In this document: positions 37,009 through 49,740 of the stretch, piece by piece
Layout: each line of letters starts with the position of its first letter
Numbering within the stretch: the stretch's first letter is position 1
Assembly: GCA_019022495.1 (NCBI GenBank)
Contig: JAFEKR010000033.1
Span: forward strand, 434,001-498,000
Source of the DNA: Epichloe hybrida
Lineage: Eukaryota > Ascomycota > Sordariomycetes > Hypocreales > Clavicipitaceae
Reading direction: 5' to 3'
Length of the DNA: 64,000 bases
Program-made: the position numbers and the translations under genes
The notes under the pieces: model-generated
Seen by the model: only the letters and a program-made list of their open reading frames with translations
Databases searched by the model: none
Told to the model about the DNA's origin: nothing

Positions 37009-38892
37009 CAGAGTATTGCACTAAAACGTGTAGTGTAGTGTAGTATTTGTAGTATAGTGTAGTAACTACACTATAAACTACACTACACTATAAACTACAC
37101 TAACTATAAGGAAAAAAAAACTATATTACACTAACTATAAAAAAAAAAAACTATAATACATTACACTATAAATTTTTTTTCCTAAACTACACTAACTATA
37201 AACACTATAAATGTAGTATTAGACTTTTTATTAGTTATTAGTATTATAAGGATTAAAAGAATGCTAGTTATATAAAAGCTTTTATTATTACTTATTTTAT
37301 TTAATTAGTTATAGAATTTATAATATTATATTATTTTAGTAATTTTACTATAACTAAGTAAGGTTATATATAATATTATACTTTTTAATAATACTATTTA
37401 ACTTAATACTTTATTTCCCTAATATAACTTAAAGAAAAACCTTCTTATTATATTATTTACTATTTCTATAAATTATTTTATATTTCTATAAATTATTTTA
37501 TATTTCTATAAATTATTATTATTACTTATTTTAAAAAAACTATAAAAAGAACTACTAGTAAACTTAATATAAGTAGCTTATTATATCTTATTATAGCTTA
37601 TAATAGCTTATTATATCTTATTATAGCTTATAATAGCTTATAATAGCTTATAATACTAATATTACTAATATTACTAGTATTACTAAGATTACTAAGATTA
37701 CTAAGATTACTAAGATTACTAAGATTACTAAGATTACTTATAATATTATTAGTGTTAAAGTTTAATAATAAATAAATAATAAATAAATAATAAATAAATA
37801 ACTTAAATATAAATACTAGTAATTATAAGTAAATTACTATAGTAAAAGCTATAGTTTTTAATAACTTAGTATTTTAAGGTTTTTAAAAATATTAATATTA
37901 TAAAAATGTTTTCTCTTTTATGTTTTTTTAAAATAATAATAAATATAAAATAATAGTAATTATAGTAATAATAGTAATTAAGGTTATAAAAGTTATTAAA
38001 GCTTTTATAATAAGTATAATATATTATATAAAACTAAGTCCTAGTATTATTTTTAAAAATAAGTTAAACTTATTTTTTATAGCTTATTTAAGCTATTATA
38101 GGGTAATTAAAATAATACTATTAGTTATCTATTAATAAATTATAAATATTAGTCTATTATATTCTTTCTTTATGTATTATTATAATAAGATATATAAAGT
38201 TACTATATATAACTTCTTAAAGCTTTAGAATTATAAAGCTTAAAGTAATATTTAATTAGTTTAAATAGTAAATAAATAGTTTAAGCTTTTTTTAAGTTCT
38301 TATTATATTAATAATAATATTAAAGTACTAAGTATATATTCTATTAACTTTTATATATTTATTTAGATTTCTAATTTAATTTAATTATATTAGTTTAGGG
38401 TATTTTTTAATTAAATTAATAATAAAAATATAAAATAATTAATAATAATAGTAAATAAAATAATTAGAAGGTTTTTCTTAAAGTTATATTAGTAAAATAA
38501 AGTAATAAGTATAATAGTATTATTAAAAAGGTATAATATTATAAATAACCCTAGTTATAGTAAAATTCTTAAAAAAAAGTAAATATTATAAATTCTATAA
38601 CTAATTAAGTAAGATAGGTAATAATAAAAGCTTCTATATAACTAGCTTTCTTTTAATCCTTATAATAACATTATATAATAAAAAGGCCCACTTTTTTTTT
38701 ACTAATACTACATTGTAGTTTTTGTAGTTAGTGTAGTTAGTAACTACACTAACTACAAAAAAAAAAAACTACACTACACTAACTACAAAAAAAAAAAAAC
38801 TACATTACACTAACTACAAGAAAAAAAAAACTACACTATAAATACAAATTTTTCCTAAAAACTACACTAACTACACTAAAAACAATACTCTG
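37009..38892. mobile_element. hAT-like non-autonomous element 4 (inverted, 1884 bp)
   Basis: Begins CAGAGTATTGCAC and ends CAATACTCTG, in the same orientation as element 2 and closely similar to it through most of its length. The left flank is LINE (CCCTTAGG) and the right flank is gypsy RNase H (GCTATAGG). The flanks are different sequences with no duplication, so this copy marks a recombination or deletion junction rather than a simple insertion. Confidence 0.75.
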
Positions 38893-39836
38893 GCTATAGG
38901 GCATTTCTAGTCTATTTATAATTTATATAGACTATAAGAACCTAGAGTACTTTATAACTCCCTAGTTAATATTAGAGTAGTAAGCTTAATAGGTAAACAC
39001 ACTTACGCTATTTAATTTCTATCTCTAGTATAAACTTAGTATATAAGTGTAGTAGCCTAATGCTCTTTCCTAAAGGGAATAAGACTAGAAAGGGGTAACC
39101 TCTAGAATAGGATATATCCTATAACCTATTACTATTATATAACTCTTACTAATACTAGATAAATAGTAAGATAATAGTAGTATAGCATTACTACTAGCTA
39201 GTAAGGTTCTCTTTACTACTAAATACCTTTAGACCTTATAGGACTAGGCTATTATCTTTAACCCTATATATAGTATCTAATTAAGGGCTATCTAGGAAAG
39301 GGCCTAGAGGTTTCCTATTAAGGCACTTATAAGGGAGTAAGTAGTAGATTATTCTATAAGCACTTATAGGGCGCTTTAGTTTAGGGGCTATACCTAGGTC
39401 CTAGCTTAGGAGCCTCTTATAATAACCCTAATATAGCAATACTATAATTTACTAGTAGTAAGGCACCTAGGCTATAATACTATGTTCTAAATCTTATAAT
39501 AGTAGTTTTACTAGGATAGGATATTATAAGATATTACTAGGTTTATTTATAACTATTACTACTATAGTAGTTATAAGAGCTATTAATATCACTAGGGCTT
39601 ACTAAAGCCTTTACCTATCCCTAACTAGTTCTAGTTATAAATCTCTATTAAATTTATAATAAACTTACTAGCACTATCCCTAGAAAAACCACAATACCTA
39701 ATGGTTATTATAGATTAACTCTCTAAATTTATCTAGCTTAAGGCTATAACTTCTATAGGAGCTAAGGAATATATAAAGAGGTTTAAAATAGTTTAGTAGT
39801 GGTTTAGGGGGTTTTCTTAATTAATTATTATAGATT
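38893..39836 (+). mobile_element. Ty3/gypsy fragment, copy 3
   Basis: Matches copies 1 and 2 from the RNase H segment through the start of integrase (VIID-LSKFI-LKAIT and GFS-LIIID). It starts abruptly at element 4 and is cut at 39836 by a TGTCATGGC sequence. It supplies the uninterrupted target site for element 3 near 39388-39403. Confidence 0.75.
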
Positions 39837-42800
39837 TGTCATGGCTTGCACTGAAAGGTTAAGAAGGAAGTGATAGCTAAGACTATCGTAGTCGCTGCTA
39901 AATAGATGCTAGCTAGGGGCGGGTGCGTGAAGGTTTTAATCTCTAACCTAGCACTAATAATATACATAGTCTTTAATAAATACCTTACTTTATAAGCATA
40001 TAGCTATCTTATAGCTACCTAGCCTCTTTATTATTTATATAGCCTAAAGGTTCTCTAAAGACTTACTTTAATAAATATCCTATCTTTAACCTTTACGCTC
40101 CTAATATAATACCCCCCTTATATATAATTAACCTTAATTATAAAATAAGCTACTTACTTAGGGCATGGTTATTATATTAGAGTTTTATAAGGAAAATAAG
40201 ATAGGGTACCTTATATCTAGACGCGTAAGTAAACAAAAAGAAACAATAATAATAATATTACTAATTAAAAATAACCCCTTATTATAGTTAGTAATGTTCT
40301 AATAGTAGCTTATATATAGCTTTACTATAGCAAAATAAATGTTATTACCTGTTATATAGCTAGAAAAAATAATATAGATAAACTATATTAATTTTTATAA
40401 TTAGTTAAATAAATAAGGTACCTAATACTAGGGTTCTAAATAGTCTAACTAAAGGGCTTATATTATAGTTACTATAAGCTTATAGCTATTAGGTATATAT
40501 GCATTTAGTAATGCTAATAGTTATTATTATAATTTATAAATCACCTATATATAGTGCGTTAGATTACTTAAGGGGTCTAGGGTTAATATAAAAGAGACTA
40601 ATTTTTCCCTCCTTTTACACTTTTCCTTTCTTTTATAATATCCCTTAACCTTATAAGTTACCCTTACTAGCTAAGTAATAGCTCTCTTACTACTATTACT
40701 TAGTAGTTACTAACCTCTTTTAGTCCTTAATTATTATTATTATTTATTATTATTTATCTTAGTTTCTTGCCCTTATCTAGCTTATAAGTTTATACTCTTA
40801 TTAGTATAACTTCCTTATCTAGTCTATTATAGCTAACTTATAGCTAGTTTACTATATCTAAGTCTTATACCTAAACTTTGCCTTTATTAATACCTTAAGA
40901 AAATTTATTAACTAAGAAATCTCCTATAAAGTCTTCTATAAAGTTTACTCTAAAGCAAACTTCTTTTAAAATCTTATTATAAGTTTATTATATTCTTATA
41001 GTATCTTTATTACTAACTTATTACTAGCAAAATAACTTTAAAGAAAATTCTATATATACACTATTATTAGTAAGTAGTAATATAAAATATTCTCCTAAAA
41101 AATAGTACTTATAAGATTCTAGGATACCTTATTAATAAAAAAACCTTCCTAGCTAAATATAATAAATCTTTAAGTATAACTTCTTTACTTACTTACTGCT
41201 TTTTTATAGCTAATATTTAATAGGCTATTTAATAAAATATACTTATTACTTCTAAAATAATAAAAACTATATTATAATATATCTCTCTTAACTAGAATTT
41301 ACCTAGTTATTACTAATATACTACTAGACTTTAGCTTAAATTATATAGCTTTATAATAGGCTATTTAAACTTATTAAAGCTACTTTTAAAGGTAGCTATT
41401 ACTATTAAAATAAAGTAAGTATAATCCTATTTCCTAGATACTAGATTACTACTAACTTATTACTAGCCTATTATAAAAATAAAGAAAAAGCTATAAAATA
41501 CTATCCTAGTTTATAAAAATTCTAATAAGTATAGTTATATTTACTATACTTAAATGTTTACTAATATTACTTATAAGGTAAAATATAATAAATATACTAT
41601 AATAGTATTACTAAGTAATACTATAAATCTAAAGACTTAGATTAATATTTTAAACTCTCTTTACTTTATAGCCTAGAATATCCTAAAGGTAAGCTTTCTT
41701 AATATATATAGCTAATACTTAACTAACTTACTAGTAGTTTATACTAAATACTATTAATTTACTTAAATATATTAGTCTTATTAAGCTCCTTAGTATACTT
41801 TAGGTTTATATATATAAAGAGAGGGATTTTAATAATAAAGATACTCCTAAGGCCTTTTTCTTTATAGCTCCTATAGCTATTACTAATAATAAAGGACTAG
41901 TAGTCTTAGGGGCTAACTTTATTATAAAGGGATAAGTGCTTAGTAGCTATATAATAGATTATTTAAGTTATCTAAGTAAATTAACTTTATTTTCTAATAT
42001 CTTTAGTATATTAAGTTATAAAATATAACTACCTTATATTAACTTTATTACTTAGCTATTACTTATAGTTATTAATAATTTTTCTAGTAATAAAATCCCT
42101 TTTTAATACCTAAGAATTCTCTAAAGTATTATAGCCTTTCTATTTAACTAGATATTTATAATACTTTCTATTATAGTAGTATAAAATAATTCTCTTAACT
42201 TTAAACTCTTATTTATTATCTTTAATAGTATCTTATAGTAAGGGCATATTTTCTATATTAATTAGGTCCCCTTTAAAAGGTTTAAGACTAGTAATATTAA
42301 ATATATTATATAATTAAGTCCTAGGTAGTAATTTTAATTAATATACTAATCTATAACTTCTAATTACCTTTTTAATTTTATAGGGGCCTAAATACTTTAT
42401 AGCTAGCTTCTTACTAGGGTATCTTAGGTTAATGTTTTTTATTAATAATAAAATATAGTTACTAACTTTAAACCTTATTAGAATTCTTTTCTAGTTATAA
42501 TATTTTTTATACTAAGTTTATAAGTTACTTAAAAGCTACTTAATTATAGTATACTTCTCTTTTAGTGCTAAAATCCTACTTTTAGCTTAATTATTTACTA
42601 AAGGGATATCTATTACTACTTACTATAGACCTCTAGGATTATAACCTTATAATGCCTTTACTAGTGTGTAACTATGCGTTAAGTGATTGCTTATGTTATA
42701 CGCGAATTACGCTATTAATAGGTTATTTACCTAATTAGTCTATTTAGCATAAGCAAAAGCCCTTAAATAATATTCTAAGACCTAGTTTAAACATTTTATC

Positions 42801-43283
42801 TAACTGTCTATTTAGGGGTAAAAAGCAGTGCTAAGTAGCTGCTTTATTATAAGAAAATAACAAAAAGTTATCTAGAAACCACTAGTAAATATAAAACCTT
42901 AGTCTATTATAATACCTTCTAGGGCTTTATAGTCTTTAAAAACATATTCTAAGAATATAGTTACTAGCCTATTGCTAGTTAGTTGCGTTAAAATAGGGAT
43001 GTAAATACCGTATGTTATAAAATAGTTAATAATAACTAAAATTGCGTTATAGGTTTAATTTAAATCTTTCACTAGTAGAAGTCTAGTAATAAAATCTATT
43101 AATAATTCTTAAAAAGGGCGATTAAGCACTAGTAATGTAGCTAGCTTACTATATAGTTTATAATACCTTGGTTTCAAAGTCTAATAATTTATCTAAGTGC
43201 TAATATATACCTTTGTATCTTTCTTTATTATTAGCTAATAATATTAGTTTATAATCTAACGAAGAGTTCTGCTTACTCCTTAG
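39837..43283 (-). mobile_element. Second Ty3/gypsy family, minus strand, integrase end and putative LTR
   Basis: The minus strand at about 43030-42290 reads as gypsy integrase with stops: GIIID-GFIFTSGF-ITFCYFL, LLSTAFYP-IDSQIK, LEYYLRAFAYAK, then KYLGPYKIKKVI and NIFNITSLKPFKGDL, the DVFHVSLLKPF-type C-terminal box. Upstream pol is missing, cut by element 5. The left border starts TGTCATGGC at 39837, inside gypsy copy 3. This fits the outer end of this element's LTR, but no second LTR is visible. The part at 40000-42280 is too degraded to assign. Confidence 0.6.
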
Positions 43284-45118
43284 CAGAGTATTGCACTAAA
43301 ACGTGTAGTGTAGTGTAGTATTTGTAGTGTAGTGTAGTATTTGTAATGTAGTGTAGTAACTACACTACAAACTACACTACATTATAAACTACACTAACTA
43401 CAAGGAAAAAAAAACTATAATACATTACACTATAAATTTTTTTTCCTAAACTACACTAACTATAAACACTACAAATGTAGTATTAGACTTTTTATTAGTT
43501 ATTAGTATTATAAGGATTAAAAGAATACTAGTTATATAAAAGCTTTTATTATTACCTATTTTATTAAATTAGTTATAGAATTTATAATATTATATTATTT
43601 TAGTAATTTTACTATAACTAAGTAAGGTTATATATAATATTATACTTTTTTAATAATACTATTTAACTTAATACTTTATTTCCCTAATATAACTTAAAGA
43701 AAAACCTTCTTATTATATTATTTACTATTTCTATAAATTATTTTATATTTCTATAAATTATTATTATTACTTATTTTAAAAAAACTATAAAAAGAACTAC
43801 TAGTAAACTTAATATAAGTAGCTTATTATATCTTATTATATCTTATTATAGCTTATAATAGCTTATAATAGCTTATAATACTAAGATTACTAAGATTACT
43901 AAGATTACTAATAATATTATTAGTGTTAAAGTTTAATAAAAAATAAAAAATAAATAAATAACTTAAATATAAATACTAGTAATTATAAGTAAATTACTAT
44001 AGTAAAAGCTATAGTTTTTAAAAACTTAGTATTTTAAGGTTTTTAAAAATATTAATATATAAAAATGTTTTCTCTTTTATATTTTTTTAAAATAATAATA
44101 AAAGTAAAATAATAGTAATTACGGTTATTAAAGCTTTTATAATACGTATATATATATATTCTTTTTATTAAATAGCTAATTATATAGCTAGTCCTAGTAC
44201 TTTAACTACCTTTTATAATAAGTATAGTATATTATATAAAACTAAGTCCTAGACTCCTAGTATTATTTTTAAAAATAAGTTAAACTTATTTTTTATAGCT
44301 TAATTAAGCTATATAGGGTAATTAAAATAATACTATTAGTTATTTATTAATATACTATAAATATTAGTTTATTATATTCTTTCTTTATATATTATAGTAA
44401 TAATATATATAAAGTTACTATATATAACTTCTTAAAGCTTTAGCGTTATAAAGCTTAAAGTAATATTTAATTAGTTTAAATAGTAAATAAATAGTTTAAG
44501 CTTTTTTTAAGTTCTTATTATATTAATAATAATATTAAAGTACTAAGTATATATTTTATTAACTTTTATATATTTATTTAGATTTCTAATTTAATTTAAT
44601 TATATTAGTTTAGGGTATTTTTTAATTAAATTAATAATAAAAATATAAAATAATTAATAATAATAGTAAATAAAATAATTAGACGGTTTTTCTTAAAGTT
44701 ATATTAGTAAAATAAAGTAATAAGTATAATAGTATTATTAAAAAGGTATAATATTATAAATAACCCTAGTTATAGTAAAATTCTTAAAAAAGGTAAATAT
44801 TATAAATTCTATAACTAATTAAGTAAAATAGGTAATAATAAAAGCTTCTATATAACTAGCTTTCTTTTAATCCTTATAATAACATTATATAATAAAAAGG
44901 CCCACTTTTCTTTTACTAACACTATATTTGTAGTTTTTGTAGTTAGTGTAGTTAGTAACTACACTAACTACACTACACTATAAGCAAAAAAAAACTACAA
45001 TACACTACACTATAAAAAAAAAAAACTATAATACACTAACTATAAGAAAAAAAAAACTACAATACAAATACAAATTTTTCCTAAAAACTACACTAACTAC
45101 ACTACAAACAATACTTTG
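43284..45118. mobile_element. hAT-like non-autonomous element 5 (inverted, 1835 bp)
   Basis: Begins CAGAGTATTGCAC and ends CAATACTTTG (one transition from CAATACTCTG), in the same orientation as elements 2 and 4. Flanks share only CTTAG (CTCCTTAG on the left, CTTAGGAG on the right), so no 8-bp duplication is established. It separates the minus-strand gypsy remnant from the left piece of the hAT transposase. Confidence 0.7.
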
Positions 45119-45350
45119 CTTAGGAGTTATAGCTAGTTAGATTAGCCCGAATTTTAAGCTCAAGTATAAGCTTGTAGGTAAATATCCTATTCTCCTAAGA
45201 TTATTATTATTACTATTATTATTAATACTATAACTTTTAGGCTTTAAATATCTATTAAATGCTTATACTAGGGCTTATATTTATTAATGCTTTAATAATC
45301 TTATTAAAGATTATAGCTTAGACCCTAAGTATATTCTTAGGTAAGTTATC
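45119..45350 (+). pseudogene. Left segment of decayed hAT transposase region
   Basis: This AT-rich piece directly precedes the TTATC duplication of the LTR element at 45351; the same strand continues at 47758 into a recognisable hAT transposase. Its own reading is too eroded to show motifs. Assignment rests on continuity across the LTR insertion. Confidence 0.4.
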
Positions 45351-45637
45351 TGTTAGTTCCACCAAGGAACGTTCGCACTAGTGCAACGAGGTTAAATTTA
45401 ATGAAGTTAATGATAATAGCTAATAACTAAGAGAAGAGAAAAGGGAGAAGGAGAGAAATCTAGCTAGAAGAGAAGGTAAGCAAAAAGGGGGAAAAGTAAG
45501 GCTATAGTGCGGTGCTACTGCTAATAGAGTAGGGTAGCTTATGATGCATCTAATTGCATTGCGTGCATCCCTTTAGTAGCTTTACCCTTTAGCTATAGTA
45601 AGACTATTTATTATCTAAAGGTCTAAAGGAAGCCACA
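45351..45637. repeat. 287-bp LTR, left copy
   Basis: Equal in length to the right copy with no indels; all differences are transitions. Its last ~80 bp are AT-shifted (CTTTAGTAGC where the right copy keeps CTTCGGTGGC), while its first half is less mutated than the right copy. Confidence 0.75.
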
Positions 45638-47470
45638 CTAGTAGTCTCTCTTTTCTCCGTGGCTAAAGGAGCCTAAAAACGCAATAAAAATCGGATTAAA
45701 GGAAAGTGTATATAAGTGGATCCCTTAATAGGAATCCACGGTTCTTATTAGCCATCGTGGCTTTAGTCATTCTAATTAACCTAGTCGCTTTAATCTAGTC
45801 TAGCTAATCCTCCCTTCTGCCTAACCTTATAGGTTAAATCTAACTAGTTAAATTAATCTGCAGGTTTAAAGGGGCTTAAAAACGCGATAAAAATCAAAAT
45901 AAACATAAGTAAATACTAATAATAAATACAAGTCTCTTATTAGCTTGGTTATTAGTTCTTCTAGTTGGTTAGTCTTGTTATCCAGTTAGTTAGTCTTATT
46001 ATCTAGCCTTTAACCTAAACTATAGCTTCGCTTAAGTTAATAAAGGTCTTAAGGGTGAGGGTCTTAAAGTCTTAAGGGTCTTATGCCTTAACAAGGGAGG
46101 GTCTTAAGGTCCTAAGGGTCTTATGCCTTAATAAGGGTCTTAAGGTAAAGGTCTCGAGATTAAAGAGCTTAAGGGTATCATGCCTCCTTAATTCTAATAG
46201 TCTAAATCAACCGTAATAGCTAGCGGGAACAAGCCTGCATGCGTACGCAACGTACGCATCCGTGATGTGTGCGTACGCGATGTACCTTATAATATGTTAT
46301 TCCCCTCGCGGCTTTCTATCCTAAAGCGTTATTTAATATTATATGTAAGCATCGGATCTTGACGATCTTTGCGTGGTTACCCTTAATAATCCTTGGGTTC
46401 AGATACTTGTTATTAACCCTCGCGTTTAGCGGCTTATTGGATCTCTTTTTCTGCGGAGAATGCTTTAATTAGCATCCCCTTAGCAACGATCTCTTCAATC
46501 AAAGCTTTAGTTAAAGCGTTAGTCACGATCTCTCTAATCATAACGTCAGCCACAATCTCTTTAATTAATGCCTTAGCTGCGATCTCTTTAATTAACGCTT
46601 TAGCTTAGTCCTTAGAGTCTTTAGGGTCTTTAGTCTTAGGCTATAGTAATCTTGTCTCTTCTTAAATTACTTATTATAAGGCAGCCGCAGTTAAAGGAGC
46701 TTAGGGAATGTAAACGCTACTATCTTATAGGGAGCTTTAGAGCTCTTATATGATTTCACTAGAGGCCTATCTAAAGGTATCCCTTAACTAACCTTTAAAG
46801 TCCTCTTTAAATGCTTCCTAAAGGTTATTATCTCTCTAACCTTAATATTTACTAAGGTTAATAAATCCTACAATATAGTTATTAAGCTTAGGCTATGTAG
46901 CAGTCTTAGGATCTAGCTTAGCGAATTCTTTCTAATCTCTTATAAGCGCATAGGAAAGGGGTTATAATTGCCTTGGCAATTTATCCTTTAATAGTCTTGC
47001 TTAGGGCATTGTATAGAGGTGCGAAGACTGTCATGGTTAATTATAATAAGGGAAAAAGAGAGTGAGGGCAAAGGGGGGGGGTTATCTCTGTAGATGCCTA
47101 TTAAAAGGAATAGAGAGTTATAGGTCTGTTAGCTAGCTTAGCTAAGGGTTGTTTTTAATATTAGGTTTGAATAAAATGCCTTATAGCAATAGATTCAGTT
47201 ATTTAGTTAGTTTTCTTGTGATAAATAATAAGATTAATAATTAACTAAATATCCTAAAGGCCTAAGAGTTAATAGATTAATCTCTTAGAAGTCTAATAAG
47301 CCTATTACTAGGATTCTAGTCTATCTTCCTTTAGCACACTCTATAGTTATACCTCTTTACTATAATAACTATTAATTTAGCATAATAAGAGGTAGTAGCT
47401 ATAGTATTTGCAGAAATGTCTTTTCTTATAATACCTAACTTATCTATAGTTATAGTTAATTACTAATTAG

Positions 47471-47757
47471 TATTAGTTTTACTAAGGAACGTTCACACTA
47501 GTGTAATAAGGTTAAATTTAATAAAGTTAATAATAATAGCTAATAACTAAGAGAAAAGAAAAGGGAAAAGGAGAGAAATCTAGCTAGAAGAGAAGGTAAG
47601 TAAAAAGAGGGAAAAGTAAGGCTATAGTGTAGTGCCACTGCTAATAGAGCAGGGTAGCTTATGATGTATCTAATCGCATTGCGTGCATCCCTTCGGTGGC
47701 TCCACCCTTTGGCCACGGTCGGACTATCTATCGTCCGAAGGTCCGAAGGAAGCCACA
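47471..47757. repeat. 287-bp LTR, right copy
   Basis: Starts TATTAGTTTT (mutated TG) and ends AGCCACA, followed by TTATC. The last ~80 bp retain GC-rich sequence such as GGCCACGGTCGGAC inside an otherwise RIP-degraded neighbourhood. Confidence 0.75.
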
Positions 47758-47762
47758 TTATC

Positions 47763-49707
47763 TATCTTAATAATATTAGGATTTAGGAATTATAGCTAAT
47801 TCTTTATAGTTTTACTAGGGATAATGGTTCTAATAATAATACTTTTATAACTTCTTATATTAATAAGAATTATAATGGTATTATTCATAAGCCATATAAT
47901 ATCTGATGTGTGGCTCATGTTTTTAAAATTATTGCTAAGGATATTATAACCATATTTATAAAATCAACTTCTTCTAAGGAAGACTTAGAATCCTATAGAA
48001 ATAGTAAATATCTTTACTATTTTACTAAGGATATCTCTTCTATTAAAGAGAAACAAGATTTTAAAGAATTCAAATCCTTAGCAGATAGTAAGTAATTTTT
48101 TAATAATTATTATAACTATTATTACTAATATTTCTATAGGTTTACTAGGCAAAGTTAAAAGACTTACTATTCTTATTAAGAATAACTAAGGATTATATAA
48201 ACTTTAGACAAAATCTTTATGAAAAGCAAAAAAAGAGGGCTATATTGCTAAGAATTGTAATATTACAAAAATTCCTCTAGGTAAGTCTTTTTTTCCTTCT
48301 TATATTATATTTAATACTAACTATATTTATAGCCAATGAAACTAGGTGGAATTTAACCTGTAAGATAATTAATACTTCTTTAGAGCTTAAGGAAGCTACT
48401 ATTTTGCTTAATAGGGAATCTAATATTGTAGCATTAAAAGATGCTATGCTTACTGTTTAAGAATAGGCTAACTTAGCTACTTTAAGTAGTATTTTAGAGG
48501 TTTTCTATGAACTTACTATTATACTTTAAAGTTAGAAGTATAATACTTTAGGTTTAGTCCCTCTCTTTATTATTAGAATATATAAATATCTTAATAATAT
48601 AAAAGAGGACTTAGAGGCCTATATTACTTAGGTATTTATTCACATCGCAGCGCGTTTTTCTACGCAAAACGTTAGTATTCGAACTAGCACTAGACTGGAG
48701 GAGCCTTAAATAGCTCCTAAAGGGGATAGGGAGGAAAAGAACCTATAGGAAATTTATTATAAAAAAAGGAAAAAGGTTAGAACCTTAAGGGGGGAGGAGC
48801 TCTCTTTTATACTTAAGAGAGAGAGAGGGGGGACTAGTTATAATATTAGCTAGAAAACAAAGCATAAGACAAGTAAACGCATAGATAGCGCGTAACTAAT
48901 CTAGGAGTAAAACTACCTAGCCACTAGGCTTAAATTACCTACCCTTTACTATAATTAAATAAAACCATATGCTTAGACTTTATAAGATATTTAGACTAGT
49001 ACTAGGTTAGATTTAGCTAAAAAGTAAGGCACTAGAAGAGTTAGAAGTAAAGCAAATAAAAAGTGAATTATTATTATAAATTTAAATTCACTATACCTTA
49101 AAGTAAAGTAAGGGATATAAAGCTAGGTTAGAGTAAGACTAAACTAGTACTAAAGGGAGCTAGTTAGGACTATTACTATATATTTTCCTTTCCTTTTTTA
49201 TTTTCTTTAGGATAAGGCTAGCATAAGCTAGTAATAAACACCTATAATTAGTTACACCTAACGTGGCATAAACCCGGAAGAGAGTTAGCGCTAGCCTGTT
49301 TATAGATATAAGAGGGTTTTTCTTCCTAGTAAAGGGTTTTCCCTCTTAACTAAGCGAATGGAGTACTAGGAACAGCTACATAGTTAGCTAACTAGCGTAA
49401 AGAATATAGGTATTTATTCTATAGTTCTCTTTTTCCCTTTATTAATTATATATTAATTAACTTAACATTTTAGAAGGTTTATAACCCTTAAGGCAAGTTC
49501 TTTGTAGCCTCTATAAATAAAGGCTTAGATAAACTTAGTAATTATTTTCCACAAGATATAGATAATAATTATTACTTTTATAAGCCTTATTTATATGCTA
49601 TGTTACTAGATCCTAGGCTTAATCTTATTACTATATAAGATAGGCTTAAGCTATAAGCAAAAACTAGTACAAGGCTATTAGAAGACTTGTAAAAGGAATA
49701 TAATTCG

Positions 49708-49740
<33 letters not shown>

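Larger units (their letters stand above)
45351..47757 (-). mobile_element. Non-autonomous LTR retrotransposon (2407 bp)
   Basis: Two 287-bp LTRs (45351-45637 and 47471-47757) start TGTTAGTTCC (TATTAGTTTT in the right copy) and end AGCCACA. The element is bounded by an exact 5-bp duplication TTATC (45346-45350 and 47758-47762). The 1.8-kb interior has no pol. On the minus strand at about 46606-46450 a gag-like reading shows a nine-residue periodicity (AKALIKEIA, AKALIKEIV, ADVMIREIV), and about 45990-45930 reads DNKTNQLEELITKLI, suggesting coiled coil. Orientation is inferred from this reading. It would have needed another element's reverse transcriptase. Confidence 0.75.

Noticed and set aside
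47540..47758. 72-codon minus-strand frame
   Set aside because: It lies within the right LTR of the non-autonomous LTR element.
47910..48095. 61-codon frame considered as a separate small gene
   Set aside because: Its content continues in frame from DNGSNNNTF upstream and matches the hAT transposase core.
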